From NCBI GenBank assembly GCA_008375315.1, contig CP032507.1, positions 682,001-746,000 of the forward strand: a stretch of 64,000 nt of DNA, given 5' to 3'. Positions 18,601-27,554 of the stretch are shown here, piece after piece (the first letter of the stretch is position 1; the number at the start of each line of letters is the position of its first letter). The translations under genes were made by a program, and so were the position numbers. The DNA comes from Ectothiorhodospiraceae bacterium BW-2 (GTDB taxonomy: Bacteria > Pseudomonadota > Gammaproteobacteria > Thiohalomonadales > Thiohalomonadaceae). The notes under the pieces are model-generated. The model worked only from the letters and a program-made list of their open reading frames with translations, was not told where the DNA came from and made no database searches.

Positions 18601-19534
18601 GCTCTGGAATGGAACTAGCTACCAGATACAGAAGCTGCGCGATAATAGCGATACCGCCCAACAGGCGTATGATCAGCTACTACAGGACGATCCTGGTATG
18701 CGTGTTCAGCTCAGTTTTGATCCGAGCGAAGATATTTGTGCCCCCTATATCAACCGCGGTCTGTTACCGAAAGTAGCCATTTTGCGTGAACAGGGAGTCA
18801 ACGGCCAGCGGGAGATGGCAGCGGCTTTTATACAGGCTGGATTCGATGCCATTGATCTGCACATGAGCGATCTTCTCGCAGGACGCGCCGATTTAGCCGA
18901 CTTTGCAGGCCTAGCGGCCTGTGGCGGCTTCTCCTATGGCGATGTCCTCGGTGCCGGTGAGGGGTGGGCGAAGTCGATTCTGTTTAACCCGCGCCTTAGA
19001 GATCAGTTTAGCCTCTTCTTTCAGCGCAACGATACCTTTACCTTAGGGGTCTGTAACGGCTGTCAGATGCTCTCTAACCTACATGAGTTAATCCCCGGTA
19101 CCGAGCTATGGCCCCGCTTTGTGCGTAACCTTTCAGAGCAGTTTGAGGCGCGGCTATCGTTAGTTGAAATTCCCCCCTCGCCGTCACTGCTACTACAGGG
19201 CATGACAGGCTCGATCCTCCCTATCGCCGTTGCTCACGGTGAGGGGCAGGCCCGTTTTGAACGCGGAGAGGTAGCGGATCTCCTCCAGGCCCAACAGGTG
19301 GCGCTACGCTATGTCGATCACCACCATCAAGCGACCGAGGCGTACCCCTTTAACCCTAACGGCTCTCCCCTCGGCATCACCGGCTTAACTAGCCGTGATG
19401 GTCGAGTGACGATTATGATGCCCCACCCCGAACGGCTGTTCCGTACAGTACAATACTCTTGGCACCCCGCCGATTGGCCAGCCGAGGGGCCTTGGTTACG
19501 ACTGTTTCGTCAAGCCCGAGTCACACTCGGATAA
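15647..19534 (+). CDS. purL: Phosphoribosylformylglycinamidine synthase PurL
   Basis: PurL converts FGAR, ATP and glutamine to FGAM in purine biosynthesis. At 1,295 residues it is the large single-chain form of gammaproteobacteria rather than the PurLQS complex. The N-terminal PurS-like domain is followed by the linker with SEHCRHKIF, two AIRS-like synthase halves ([20 protein letters not shown] in the first), and a C-terminal class I glutaminase. The glutaminase nucleophile is in GVCNGCQML (about 1135) and its His-Glu pair is in MPHPERLFR. No substitutions were seen in these motifs. It precedes tatD by 26 bp. Confidence 0.97.
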   Translation: MMQSLPGPRAHSPFRLQRLLQQCQQQLPQLKALTSRYLHLVKSRSPLSASELERLQRLLEYGDFNAEESEPSSLATVRLLVIPRIGTITPWSTKATDIAHHCALEGIVRLERATELTLSGVHHPDELIPILPLLHDRMVEQIVHHLDQAQALFADHTPTPLRWVDILGGGRTELERANRDWGLALAEDEIDYLLESFTALARNPTDTELMSFAQANSEHCRHKIFNATWITDREARTMSLFGMIRHTYQCHSEGILSAYEDNSAVITGRESQQLVTDENHHYRYRPLNSAILMKVETHNHPTAIAPFAGAATGSGGEIRDEGATGRGSKPKAGMAGFSVSNLKLPGATHPWEHDIGKPDRIASALEIMLEAPLGSAAFNNEFGRPTINGYFRTYEQQVYHHGQCEVRGYHKPIMLAGGVGTIDATQVKKQTIPVGAKLVVLGGPAMLIGLGGGAASSMSSGSSGTDLDFASVQRGNPEMQRRCQEVIDRSWQLGENNPIISIHDVGAGGLSNAMPELVNDAGRGARFELRAIPNDEPGMSPMEIWCNEAQERFVLAIADADIANFSALCERERCPMAIIGTATAEQQLQLHDSHFNNHPIDIPLALLLGKPPKMERRVTTTAPALAPFDLAKVDLEEAIARLLQLPTIASKQFLITIGDRSVTGLVSRDQLVGPWQEPVADCGITCANYHDYHGEAMALGERAPVALLDATAAARLAVAEAVTNLLGAGIGPTLERLVLSANWMAPAGHPGEDVRLYEAVKSIGLMLCPDLGITIPVGKDSMSMKTLWQQDQQPQSVTAPLSLIISAFAPITDVRNHLTPQLDTTLDSQLWLIDLGRGDTPLGGSALAQVYGALGERAADLGDSDRFKRAVAFMDQLIETQLALAYHDRSDGGLLITLLEMAFASHCGLRIIGDQSALLPWLCHESPGFVVQIANDRCSELLEQLQRYRLLEAATLVAIPTRTRTITIVHHNRLSYSGDCIQLQRLWNGTSYQIQKLRDNSDTAQQAYDQLLQDDPGMRVQLSFDPSEDICAPYINRGLLPKVAILREQGVNGQREMAAAFIQAGFDAIDLHMSDLLAGRADLADFAGLAACGGFSYGDVLGAGEGWAKSILFNPRLRDQFSLFFQRNDTFTLGVCNGCQMLSNLHELIPGTELWPRFVRNLSEQFEARLSLVEIPPSPSLLLQGMTGSILPIAVAHGEGQARFERGEVADLLQAQQVALRYVDHHHQATEAYPFNPNGSPLGITGLTSRDGRVTIMMPHPERLFRTVQYSWHPADWPAEGPWLRLFRQARVTLG

Positions 19535-19560
19535 TTCCCCTAGTCTATTCAGGAAAATAT

Positions 19561-20355
19561 ATGTCCACACTTATCGATAGCCACTGCCATCTTGACCAAC
19601 TGTCACAGCAGACGGGAGAGCCGTTAGAGGCGTATCTCAATAGCGCTCGTGAAGCGGGTATCAGTCGCTTTCTCAATGTCTCCATTCGCTCTGACACTAT
19701 TGCCACCATCCTCGATATTGCCCAGCAGCATAGCGATATCTTTGCCTCCGCCGGTATTCATCCGAATGAGCATGAGAGCTCAGAGCCGACGGTAGAGCAG
19801 CTCATTGAGTGGGCCAAACCGACCAAGGTGATCGCGGTTGGTGAAACGGGCCTAGACTATTTTCATGGTAACAATCCCGATAAAACGCTACAACAGCAGC
19901 GCTTTCGTCGCCACATTCAAGCAGCTAGAGAGATCAAAAAGCCACTGATTATCCACTGTCGGGAGGCCGCTAACGATACTATCAATATCCTACGGCAGGA
20001 GGGGGCAGAGCAGACTGGCGGCATTATGCACTGCTTCGTCGAAGATTTAGCCACGGCTGAGGCGGCGATGGCACTAGGGTTCTACATCTCCCTCTCCGGC
20101 ATTGTCACTTTTAAAAATGCCAAGCCGCTACAGCAGGTAGTTGCGCAGCTACCGTTAGAGCGACTGCTAGTTGAGACCGACTCCCCCTATCTCGCCCCCA
20201 CACCGTGGCGCGGCAAACCGAACCAACCGCGCTATGTGACTGCGGTAGCCGAAAAGGTCGCCGAACTACAACAGCGCTCCTTTGAGAGCATTGCCGAGGC
20301 GACAACCACCAACTTTAACACCCTATTTGCGCTACCTGCCGCTGCTTCTGCTTGA
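19561..20355 (+). CDS. TatD-family metal-dependent hydrolase/DNase
   Basis: A 264-residue TIM-barrel metallohydrolase. The metal ligands appear in order: SHCHLD (residues 6-11), GETGLDY, IIHCREA, MHCFVED and ETDSPYL. Family members are 3'-5' exonucleases or deoxyribonucleases acting in DNA damage and quality control. A longer frame exists upstream inside purL, but the start at 19561 is chosen because the homologous N terminus (STLIDSHCHLD) begins there and AGGA precedes it by 8 bases. The gene could be TatD or its paralogue YcfH. Confidence 0.9.
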   Translation: MSTLIDSHCHLDQLSQQTGEPLEAYLNSAREAGISRFLNVSIRSDTIATILDIAQQHSDIFASAGIHPNEHESSEPTVEQLIEWAKPTKVIAVGETGLDYFHGNNPDKTLQQQRFRRHIQAAREIKKPLIIHCREAANDTINILRQEGAEQTGGIMHCFVEDLATAEAAMALGFYISLSGIVTFKNAKPLQQVVAQLPLERLLVETDSPYLAPTPWRGKPNQPRYVTAVAEKVAELQQRSFESIAEATTTNFNTLFALPAAASA

Positions 20356-20518
20356 TCGATGTCAATAAGCGCTGTTGGTAGATCAACTTAGCCCCGCTTG
20401 TCGGCCTATCGTGTGAAAAAGCGCTTTCATTTCCGCTTGGAAGCATTAGTATATTAGTAACTTCTAATTATGAAGTCGTCTATATCCCTTCCAATGGCTA
20501 TTCAAGAGGTAAATTATC

Positions 20519-20728
20519 ATGAAGACACCCAAGCAGAACCGAGGCTTTGGCATTATTGAAGCGGTCATTATCTCCGCGTCACTCACTCTCGGCACCCTCA
20601 TCGGCACCGGCCAGTTGCCGAATGAGGAGACTAAGACACAGCAACCCGCTGTCGCGCTACCGAGCTATCAACCAACTGATATCTCACTTAACACTCAACC
20701 GCAACCACCGTTACCACGAGAGCAGTAG
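20519..20728 (+). CDS. 69-residue prepilin-like protein
   Basis: A very short protein whose N terminus matches a type III (class IV prepilin) signal: basic leader MKTPKQNR, then G|FGIIEA with glycine at -1, phenylalanine at +1 and glutamate at +5. A hydrophobic stretch of about 22 residues follows and is closed by a proline, as in pilin alpha-1 helices. The remaining 35 residues are Pro/Gln/Thr-rich with no pilin globular domain and no cysteines. AAGAGG precedes the ATG. It could be a minor pseudopilin-like peptide processed by PilD. It could also be a truncated pilin gene or a chance match in a small membrane protein. Confidence 0.6.
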   Translation: MKTPKQNRGFGIIEAVIISASLTLGTLIGTGQLPNEETKTQQPAVALPSYQPTDISLNTQPQPPLPREQ

Positions 20729-20736
20729 CTGTCGGA

Positions 20737-20762
20737 GAGGTTCGTTAGGGAGAACGAACCTC
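20737..20762. terminator. Hairpin between convergent prepilin-like gene and cheV
   Basis: Perfect 10-bp inverted repeat GAGGTTCGTT / AACGAACCTC around a 6-base loop, placed between the stops of two convergent genes and touching the cheV stop codon. There is no T-run on either side, so it is not a classical intrinsic terminator. It may stabilise 3' ends or act as a bidirectional weak terminator. Confidence 0.5.
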
Positions 20763-21696
20763 ACTGCTGCTGTAGTAATTTTAAGATCACTCTAGCCAAC
20801 TCGTCGGGGTTATATTTACCGACAAACTCATTAGCCCCGACATTTTTGGCTTTCGATTCATTGGTTTTATTACTCATAGAGCTGTGCAAAATCACCGGTG
20901 TCAACTGTAGCTGCTCATCGGTACGAATCGCCCGAGTAAAGCTAAAACCGTCCATATCGGGCATCTCAATATCGGAGATAATGATCGCATAGCGCTCCCT
21001 CCCCTCCCCTAGAGACTCCTGTAACCGCTCCATCCCCTCTTTAGCGCTGCTAGCTAGGGTATAACGAAACCCTAACTGCTCTAAGACGCTCTGCATAAAC
21101 ATACGCGCCGACTTAGAGTCATCCACTAATAGAATCGGCTTATCGGCGAACGCCGCCGGATCGACTCGACGACGAATCGACTCACTCACCTCCTGTTTAA
21201 TGCCAACGATATCGGCTAGTAGCTTCTCAATATCGAGAATCTGTACCGTCCGACCCCGATCATCATAGGCGAGTGCCGTTAGATAGGTAGAGTAGTTCAG
21301 CTTCTGCCCCGGGTTCTTAATCTCCTCCCAGCTACGAATAATCAGCTCGTTAGAGTGGCAGATCATCAATCCCTGAATCGTGCCGCTATATTCACACAGC
21401 AGCACCTCCCGACGACACCCCTCTTTCGCCTCACTCACCGCCTCCATCCCTAACAGGCGAGCGATATCGATAACTGTCACCGAACTACCGCGATAGTTGA
21501 TGGTGCCGACAATCGCGGCATCGACTAGTGGAATATAGGTGATATGTTTAGGTGTTTCGATTATCTCTATGATTTTAAATACATTAATGCCATAAAGCTG
21601 CCTATCGGTCAAAAAGAAGGTCAGCATCTCCATCTTATTGGAGTAGGCCAGATTGGTGCGCTGTTCAATCTCGTCGGTGAGTGCGTTGTCAGCCAT
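20761..21696 (-). CDS. cheV: CheV-type chemotaxis protein (CheW domain plus receiver)
   Basis: A 311-residue fusion of an N-terminal CheW-like domain (about 20-160, with GTINYRGSSVTVIDIARLLG) and a C-terminal receiver domain (about 188-308, with LLVDDSKSAR, the phospho-Asp in IISDIEMPDMDG, and a Lys in VGKYNPDE). CheV couples receptors to CheA and can be phosphorylated to tune coupling or act as a phosphate sink. It is monocistronic or in a short unit with the hydrolase upstream. ATG start at 21696. Confidence 0.93.
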   Translation of the reverse strand: MADNALTDEIEQRTNLAYSNKMEMLTFFLTDRQLYGINVFKIIEIIETPKHITYIPLVDAAIVGTINYRGSSVTVIDIARLLGMEAVSEAKEGCRREVLLCEYSGTIQGLMICHSNELIIRSWEEIKNPGQKLNYSTYLTALAYDDRGRTVQILDIEKLLADIVGIKQEVSESIRRRVDPAAFADKPILLVDDSKSARMFMQSVLEQLGFRYTLASSAKEGMERLQESLGEGRERYAIIISDIEMPDMDGFSFTRAIRTDEQLQLTPVILHSSMSNKTNESKAKNVGANEFVGKYNPDELARVILKLLQQQ

Positions 21697-21713
21697 GGTT
21701 ATCCTGTCATCAG

Positions 21714-22538
21714 TTAATCAAGATGTTTATGCAAAAAGGCGAGTGTTCTCGACCACGACAGGGCGGCATCATCGGCGTCATACCGCGCTCCGGTCGGGTT
21801 AGCAAAGGCGTGATCAGCGGTGTACCAGTAGTTATGGTAGGGGTGGCCGTTCTTATCGAGCTCCCTCTCAAACGCGCCGACCATCTTTTCGTTAATAAAC
21901 TTATCCAGCGTACCAAAGTGTCCTAGTATCGGCCCTTTTAACGGCTTTAACTCGTCCGCCTTACGCGCGACACTACCGTAGTAGATAACGGTTGCATCGA
22001 TCGGAGCGAGCAGCGAAGCATCGAGCGACCAGCCACCGCCATAGCACCAGCCGAGCGTCGCCACTTTGCCGTTACTGCGCGAGTGCTGCTTTAGCCACTC
22101 AATCCAGCCGCTGACGGCGGCGTTAGCCCATTGACTATCGACGCCATCTTTATAGGCTCGTGCCTCGTCGCGACTGGTCGCCACTCTGCCCTGATAGAGA
22201 TCGATCGCAACAGCGATAAAGCCCTCATTGGCAAACTCTCGCGCCACGCTCTTAATTTGGTCATTTAACCCCCACCACTCATGGAATAGCAGCAGTGTCG
22301 GTGCCTGCTCGGCCTCAGGTAGCGCAACATAGGCGCTGCTCTTAACCCCAGAGTCGCTAGTTAGAGTCACACTCTCCCCCCCCGATGCTGCCGCCGCTCG
22401 CGCCAATGCCGGATCGAGCAAAATCGCCGCCAACGGCAACGATAGCGCCCCCTTCATAAACGCTCGGCGCTGCTCGTCCGGCACCACCATCGGTGGCAGG
22501 TGATCATAATTGGCACGACAACTGATTTCATCACACAT
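21714..22538 (-). CDS. Exported dienelactone hydrolase-family protein
   Basis: An alpha/beta hydrolase of 274 residues. The nucleophile motif is GWCYGGGWS (Cys where many hydrolases have Ser), and Asp and His follow in GTLDKF and ADHAFANP, the DLH triad order. The N-terminal RRAFMKGALSLPLAAILL followed by ALARAAA fits a Tat signal with cleavage after Ala, so the enzyme is probably periplasmic. The natural substrate cannot be told from the sequence. GGAG precedes the ATG by 8-9 bases. It lies 17 bp upstream of cheV on the same strand. Confidence 0.88.
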   Translation of the reverse strand: MCDEISCRANYDHLPPMVVPDEQRRAFMKGALSLPLAAILLDPALARAAAASGGESVTLTSDSGVKSSAYVALPEAEQAPTLLLFHEWWGLNDQIKSVAREFANEGFIAVAIDLYQGRVATSRDEARAYKDGVDSQWANAAVSGWIEWLKQHSRSNGKVATLGWCYGGGWSLDASLLAPIDATVIYYGSVARKADELKPLKGPILGHFGTLDKFINEKMVGAFERELDKNGHPYHNYWYTADHAFANPTGARYDADDAALSWSRTLAFLHKHLD

Positions 22539-22612
22539 GGTTTGAGGCTCCTTAGGTAAACAGACTAAATTTTAATTCGCACCCGCAAATTTCATGCTAC
22601 TCTATACCGGCA

Positions 22613-24352
22613 GTGAGCGAGAATCAATCAATCAATACCATGACAACCAGAGACAACCGACACCCCAAGCCCTCCCTCTACCACAATCTAGCCACCACCA
22701 TCGTGATTAGCGTGATAGTGATTATGGCTAGCTACTCCGGCTACCGCTATCTAGTGATAAAAGAGAGCGTTATTGAGCAGATGAAACAGCGTTCACAACT
22801 GACCCTAAATGCGCTGCAGCTCAATATGGCACCGCTGCTAGAGGCCTACGCTATTCACGAATATGAACAGCTACTAGAGACTGAAATAAAGCAGCAGCAC
22901 CACTTCGCTCTCATCGTCGAAGATTTCAATATGGGACAGCTATTAGGCAAGACGGCATATATGACCGGAAAAATGGCCACGACCGATGGCTCCCTCACCG
23001 ACTACGATCCCGATAGCCTGCCACAGCAGCGGGCGCTCCAGGCGATCTACTATCAACAATCTCTACCGATCCACTCCCCTAGCGACGATACCCTGCTAGC
23101 TAGAATAACGATCTATATCGACGACAACGCCCTCAATCGTGAGCTACAGCAACTGATAATGCAGCATCTAGTAATCTCAATCGCCCTGACACTGCTACTC
23201 ATCGCCACCCTTTTTGCCTCTATCAGGCGTATTGTGTTCGCCCCCCTATCGGGAATTATCGACTACATTAGTAACAGCGGCGAAGGGGGGGTGCCCCAGC
23301 AAGCGATTCCAGAGCAGAAGTATCGCGAAATCGCCCTGTTAGCGAGCGCTATGAATCAGATGGTTGACTCGATTAAAGCCTCGAAAGATGAGCTGCAACA
23401 CCAGCATCAACAGCTCCTTAAGAACGAGTCACAGCTACGGCAAAAGTCGATTGAACTGAGTCAACTTAACGAGACCCTAGAGGAGCGGGTCGAGCAGCGA
23501 ACCCAAGAGCTCTCTGCGGCCAATCAGGAGCTAGAGCTGCTAATTACCACCCTAAAAAAGACCCAAAACGAGCTAATAGAGGCGGAGAAGATGGCCTCGC
23601 TAGGGGGGCTAGTAGCCGGTATCGCCCACGAAATCAACACCCCGATCGGTGTCGGGTTGACCGGAATGTCCCACTTCGATGAGGAGATTCAGCAGCTAAA
23701 GCTAAAATATGAGCAAGGGGAGCTAGAGGAGCACGACTTTAAAGAGTTTCTCGATACCTCAGCTGAGCTCTCCCGCACCATTTTAGCCAGCCTCCATCGG
23801 GCAGCCGATCAGGTGCGCAGCTTTAAACGGATCGCCGTTGATCAGAGCCATACCGAAATCCAGACCTTTTCCCTCAAAGAGTATGTTGACGAAGTGCTAC
23901 TTAGCCTAAGAAACCGGCTCAAACAGACCCAACACCAGATTAAGCTAGAGATCGATCCCAAACTAGAGATGACCAGCGATCCCGGCTCTATTTCACAAGT
24001 GATTACCAACTTGATTACCAACTCACTGCTACACGGCTTTGAACCGCACCAATGGGGAGAGATAACCCTCAGCGCCAAACCGGCGCAGAGCCCGCAGCAG
24101 CTTGAGATCACCTATCGTGACAACGGTAAAGGGATTGCCCCACAGCACCGTAACAAAATCTTCGAACCCTTCTTTACCACCCGTCGCAATAGTGGTGGCA
24201 CCGGCCTCGGCCTAAATATCATCTACAATGTCGTCACCCAGAGGCTGAAAGGGACGATAAAAGTTAGCCACCCCGAACAAGGTGGGGTAGAATTTCGTTT
24301 GGTGCTACCGCAAACTTTGACCCCCAAGCCAGAACAACTACCGGATATGTAA
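22613..24352 (+). CDS. Membrane sensor histidine kinase
   Basis: A 579-residue kinase with membrane helices at about 25-45 and 186-206 flanking a periplasmic sensor region of about 140 residues. A HAMP-like and coiled-coil segment (about 208-320) follows, then a HisKA-type dimerisation domain with AGIAHEINTPIGV, and the ATPase domain with N-box VITNLITNSLLHGF, DNGKGI and GGTGLGLNI. This H-box spacing is typical of kinases that carry a long coiled coil before the core. The GTG at 22613 and the ATG at 22640 are both possible starts, and neither has a strong ribosome site. The HD-GYP regulator follows after 9 bp, its likely partner. Confidence 0.92.
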   Translation: MSENQSINTMTTRDNRHPKPSLYHNLATTIVISVIVIMASYSGYRYLVIKESVIEQMKQRSQLTLNALQLNMAPLLEAYAIHEYEQLLETEIKQQHHFALIVEDFNMGQLLGKTAYMTGKMATTDGSLTDYDPDSLPQQRALQAIYYQQSLPIHSPSDDTLLARITIYIDDNALNRELQQLIMQHLVISIALTLLLIATLFASIRRIVFAPLSGIIDYISNSGEGGVPQQAIPEQKYREIALLASAMNQMVDSIKASKDELQHQHQQLLKNESQLRQKSIELSQLNETLEERVEQRTQELSAANQELELLITTLKKTQNELIEAEKMASLGGLVAGIAHEINTPIGVGLTGMSHFDEEIQQLKLKYEQGELEEHDFKEFLDTSAELSRTILASLHRAADQVRSFKRIAVDQSHTEIQTFSLKEYVDEVLLSLRNRLKQTQHQIKLEIDPKLEMTSDPGSISQVITNLITNSLLHGFEPHQWGEITLSAKPAQSPQQLEITYRDNGKGIAPQHRNKIFEPFFTTRRNSGGTGLGLNIIYNVVTQRLKGTIKVSHPEQGGVEFRLVLPQTLTPKPEQLPDM

Positions 24353-24361
24353 CCTAACATT

Positions 24362-25963
24362 ATGAGCCTATTTAAAAAAACATCCGGCACTGCCCCCGAA
24401 CATAGTGCCCATGGTCTGTTCTATAAGGTTCTGATTGTTGACGATGAGCCCGATGTGCATACCATGACCAAAATCGTCATGCGAGGCTTTAAACTCGATA
24501 ACTTTCAGTTACGCTTTCTCTCCGCCTTCAACTATCAAGATGCACTAACGCTACTGCGCCAAAATAGCGATATTGCGCTCGTGCTGTTAGATGTAGTGAT
24601 GGAAGAGGATGATACCGGCCTAAAGATCGCCCACGCGATTCGGCAGGAGCTCAATAACAGCTTCGTCCGTATTATTCTCCGTACCGGACAGCCAGGACAG
24701 GCTCCTGAGGAGGAGGTGATCGTTAACTACGATATTAACGGTTACCGTGAAAAGACCCAACTGAACCGCAAGACCATGTTCAGTATGACCTACTCCGCTC
24801 TGCGCTCCTACCGCGATATTATGAGGGTAGAGGAGGCGCGACAACAGAGTGAGCGCAACCGCCGCGGTATCGAAAAAGTACTTAGGGCGACCACCAGCCT
24901 GTTTGAACCGCGCAGCATGAAACAGTTTGCCAGTGGCCTGTTAGCCCAAATGTCCTCGCTGCTTAACCTCTCAGAAGACTCACTGCTGTTTCAGACCGAT
25001 AATCGGCCACTCACCCGTAGCGACCCTAGCCACATGAAGGTACTCGCCGCCACCGGCAAGTTCGAGCTATTGACCGAAACAGAGATTCTGCAACAGCTCT
25101 CAGACGAAGCGTTAGCGCTGCTCAATCGTGCCAATGGCGAAAGGCACTCTCTCTATGCCAATCATCAGTATGTCGGCTACTTTCATAACAAAAACTCCGA
25201 TACCAGCCTCTTCTATGTTAGCAACTACCATAACCCAGATAGCGCCATTGATAACACCCTGCTAGAGATATTCTCCAATAATGTCAATATCGCCTTCGAT
25301 AACCTGCTCCTAGAGCGAGAGATCGTTAATACCCAGCTAGAGCTCATCTCGACACTAGGCAATGTGGTCGAACAGCGCTCTGAAGATACCGGCAACCATG
25401 TTGAGCGGGTATCGCAACTAGCTAAACTGTTAGCACAGAAGAGCGGGCTAGCGGAGGAGGAGTGCGATCTTGTCTATATGGCCGCCCCCCTGCACGATGT
25501 CGGCAAAGTCGCCATTCCCGACTCGATATTAAACAAACCAGGCAAATTGACCCCCGAAGAGTGGCGGGTGATGCAGACCCATGCCGAACTAGGCGAGGCG
25601 ATTTTAAACAAATCCGAGCGACCCATCTTTAAAGCAGCGGCGATTATCGCCGGCCAGCACCATGAACGCTACGATGGTGAGGGCTATCCTCGCCACCTCC
25701 AAGGAGAGGAGATTCACCTCTATGGCCGCATCGTTGCGCTAGCCGATGTCGTCGATGCGCTACTGCACAAACGGTGCTATAAAGAGGCTTGGCCACTTGA
25801 GCAGGTGCTCGACTATATTCAACAGCAGCGCGGAGGGCACTTCGATCCTAAACTGGTCGATATCTTGATGCAGCATCAGCAGCAGCTATTAGAGCTAACC
25901 CACATTAATGCCCCCTCCCCCTCTCCCCTCTCAATTTCACGGGCCATCACTGAGGTTCCCTAA
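24362..25963 (+). CDS. Response regulator with DUF3369 and HD-GYP c-di-GMP phosphodiesterase domain
   Basis: The 533-residue protein has an N-terminal receiver (about 20-145; acidic cluster VDDEPD, phospho-Asp in LVLLDVVM), a middle DUF3369-like region (about 170-320) and a C-terminal HD-GYP domain (about 335-510). The HD-GYP catalytic residues are present: HDVGKVAIPD and HHERYDGEGYP. It probably hydrolyses c-di-GMP when phosphorylated by the adjacent kinase. It abuts the following DUF697 gene directly (stop at 25963, start at 25964), suggesting that the membrane proteins are in the same operon. Confidence 0.93.
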   Translation: MSLFKKTSGTAPEHSAHGLFYKVLIVDDEPDVHTMTKIVMRGFKLDNFQLRFLSAFNYQDALTLLRQNSDIALVLLDVVMEEDDTGLKIAHAIRQELNNSFVRIILRTGQPGQAPEEEVIVNYDINGYREKTQLNRKTMFSMTYSALRSYRDIMRVEEARQQSERNRRGIEKVLRATTSLFEPRSMKQFASGLLAQMSSLLNLSEDSLLFQTDNRPLTRSDPSHMKVLAATGKFELLTETEILQQLSDEALALLNRANGERHSLYANHQYVGYFHNKNSDTSLFYVSNYHNPDSAIDNTLLEIFSNNVNIAFDNLLLEREIVNTQLELISTLGNVVEQRSEDTGNHVERVSQLAKLLAQKSGLAEEECDLVYMAAPLHDVGKVAIPDSILNKPGKLTPEEWRVMQTHAELGEAILNKSERPIFKAAAIIAGQHHERYDGEGYPRHLQGEEIHLYGRIVALADVVDALLHKRCYKEAWPLEQVLDYIQQQRGGHFDPKLVDILMQHQQQLLELTHINAPSPSPLSISRAITEVP

Positions 25964-26473
25964 ATGACACACTCGCACGCTGAACCGATACAAGCTAATA
26001 CCCTAGCGGCAGAGCAGACAAAAGCGAGGGGAGTGATAAAAAAATATACCCTAATCGCGGCTGGCTGTGGCACCATTCCCGTCCCTATTATTGATGCCGC
26101 CGCCGTCGCCTCACTCGAAATAATGATGATCGATGAGCTAGCCGAGACCTACCACCGCCCTTTCCCAGGTCGATTAGCACTTATTAAAGCGCTTATGTCG
26201 CTCATCGGTAGTCTAGGCCCTATCTATCTAGCCCACCACTCGCAGAGCGCCGTTAAGGGGGTACCCTTAGTCGGCCACCTCATCTCGGCCACCCTGCTCT
26301 CGACCACCAATGCCGTTGCCGTCTATGCGGTAGGACGAGTTTTTCAGCTCCACTTCGAATCGGGAGAGACGCTGTTAAGCCGCGATAACCAGACGCTGCG
26401 CCGACTATTTCAGCGCCAGCAGCGAGAGGGGAGAGAGCAGTTACCGCAACTGCTCGCCTCGACCGCCTCCTAA
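25964..26473 (+). CDS. DUF697-family membrane protein (first of three)
   Basis: A 169-residue protein with the DUF697 pattern: an amphipathic N-terminal helix, a hydrophobic hairpin beginning GCGTIPVPIIDAAAVASLE, then MMIDELAETYHRPF, and a second hydrophobic pair (about 75-125) ending NAVAVYAVGRVFQLHFESG. DUF697 proteins are associated with GTPases or other P-loop proteins at membranes; the biochemical role is unknown. It starts immediately after the HD-GYP gene and is followed 23 bp later by a paralogue. Confidence 0.8.
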   Translation: MTHSHAEPIQANTLAAEQTKARGVIKKYTLIAAGCGTIPVPIIDAAAVASLEIMMIDELAETYHRPFPGRLALIKALMSLIGSLGPIYLAHHSQSAVKGVPLVGHLISATLLSTTNAVAVYAVGRVFQLHFESGETLLSRDNQTLRRLFQRQQREGREQLPQLLASTAS

Positions 26474-26496
26474 CCCCCCCCTTAACACGACTTATA

Positions 26497-27021
26497 GTGA
26501 GTAATATCATGAACCAGACGACCACTACCATCGAAACAGTTCCCCCCCCCTCCACCACCATTGAGAGCGATCGTGCCACTCGTGCCCGACAGCTAATTCA
26601 AAACTACGCCTATGGTGCCGCCGGCGTCGGCTTAGTCCCTAACCCGTTCTTTGGCCAAGTGACCGTTGGTGCCATGGCGGCTAAATTGATCTACGATCTA
26701 GGCCAACTCTACGATATCCCCACCCCCAAATATCGCACCAAAGCCGCAATTGCCGCCGTATTAGGCGGTGCCCATACCCAATGGATCAGCTTCTATGCCT
26801 TAGGGGCCACGACGCTCATCTTCCCTGCCGCCGGCTTTTTAGGTACCCTGCTCTACCGTCCCCTAATTAGTGGGGCGATTATCTACACTTTAGGCAATAT
26901 CTTTTCCAAACAGTTCTCTCGTGGCGTGAGAATCGAACAGCTCAACACCGAGGCACTAAAAGCTGAATTTGATCGCGGCTTCGCCGAAGGTAAAACATGG
27001 ATGGCGGCACAGCAGCCTTAA
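26497..27021 (+). CDS. DUF697-like membrane protein (second of three)
   Basis: A 174-residue paralogue with the same architecture: AAGVGLVPNPFFGQVTVG, a LIYDLGQLYDIPTP segment, a second hydrophobic hairpin (about 85-140), and a soluble acidic-basic C-terminal helix. It is more diverged than the first and third copies and lacks the ID residues of the VPxPxID motif. The start may be GTG 26497 or ATG 26509. Its TAA stop shares the palindrome TTAA with the stop of the convergent third copy (27018-27021). Confidence 0.72.
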   Translation: MSNIMNQTTTTIETVPPPSTTIESDRATRARQLIQNYAYGAAGVGLVPNPFFGQVTVGAMAAKLIYDLGQLYDIPTPKYRTKAAIAAVLGGAHTQWISFYALGATTLIFPAAGFLGTLLYRPLISGAIIYTLGNIFSKQFSRGVRIEQLNTEALKAEFDRGFAEGKTWMAAQQP

Positions 27022-27554
27022 GCCCGTTTTTTTGCCATCCGAGCCTGCCGTTTCCCCTCTTCGACTAGCTGCGGCAGCTCTTTTTTAGCCGCAGCGGTAT
27101 CAAAATCTGTTAGCGAACCGCCCGCCTCAAAGTGGCGCTGAAACAGCTTTCCCACCGCATAGGTCGAGGCACTCGCATAGATAGCAAAGCTGACCCCACC
27201 CCCAAAGCTAACCACCCCAGGAATTAACTTTAACAGCGATAAGCCCGCCACAGCGCCACCGCCCCCTAGCGCCCCCAAAATAGCTTTAGCTCGATAGCGG
27301 GAGAAGGGCTGCCCATACTCCATCGCTATTTGGTTAATCATCTTTAACTGAATCGTACTCACTAGCAGAAGATCGATCCCAGGTAGCGGCACCGCGCCGA
27401 GGCTAGCGCTCCAAAAGATGTTATCGTAGATAATATGATCACTACGACGCCAGTGCTCTCGCGACTCCGGCATAGCAGCCTCATCGTTCACACAGTTCTC
27501 TGTCGTTGGCGTTTCATAGAGTCGTCTGCGAGTCCGTTGCACAGTGACACTCAT
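27018..27554 (-). CDS. DUF697-family membrane protein (third of three), coupled to ParA
   Basis: A 178-residue DUF697 protein: soluble N terminus of about 45 residues, then FWSASLGAVPLPGIDLLLVS, NQIAMEYGQPFSRYRAKA, a second hydrophobic hairpin (about 95-140), AVGKLFQRHFEAGGSL and a basic C-terminal tail. Its ATG overlaps the end of the upstream parA-like gene (ATGA, 4 bp), so the ATPase and the membrane protein are very likely made together. This suggests a ParA-type ATPase acting with a membrane partner. Confidence 0.8.
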   Translation of the reverse strand: MSVTVQRTRRRLYETPTTENCVNDEAAMPESREHWRRSDHIIYDNIFWSASLGAVPLPGIDLLLVSTIQLKMINQIAMEYGQPFSRYRAKAILGALGGGGAVAGLSLLKLIPGVVSFGGGVSFAIYASASTYAVGKLFQRHFEAGGSLTDFDTAAAKKELPQLVEEGKRQARMAKKRA

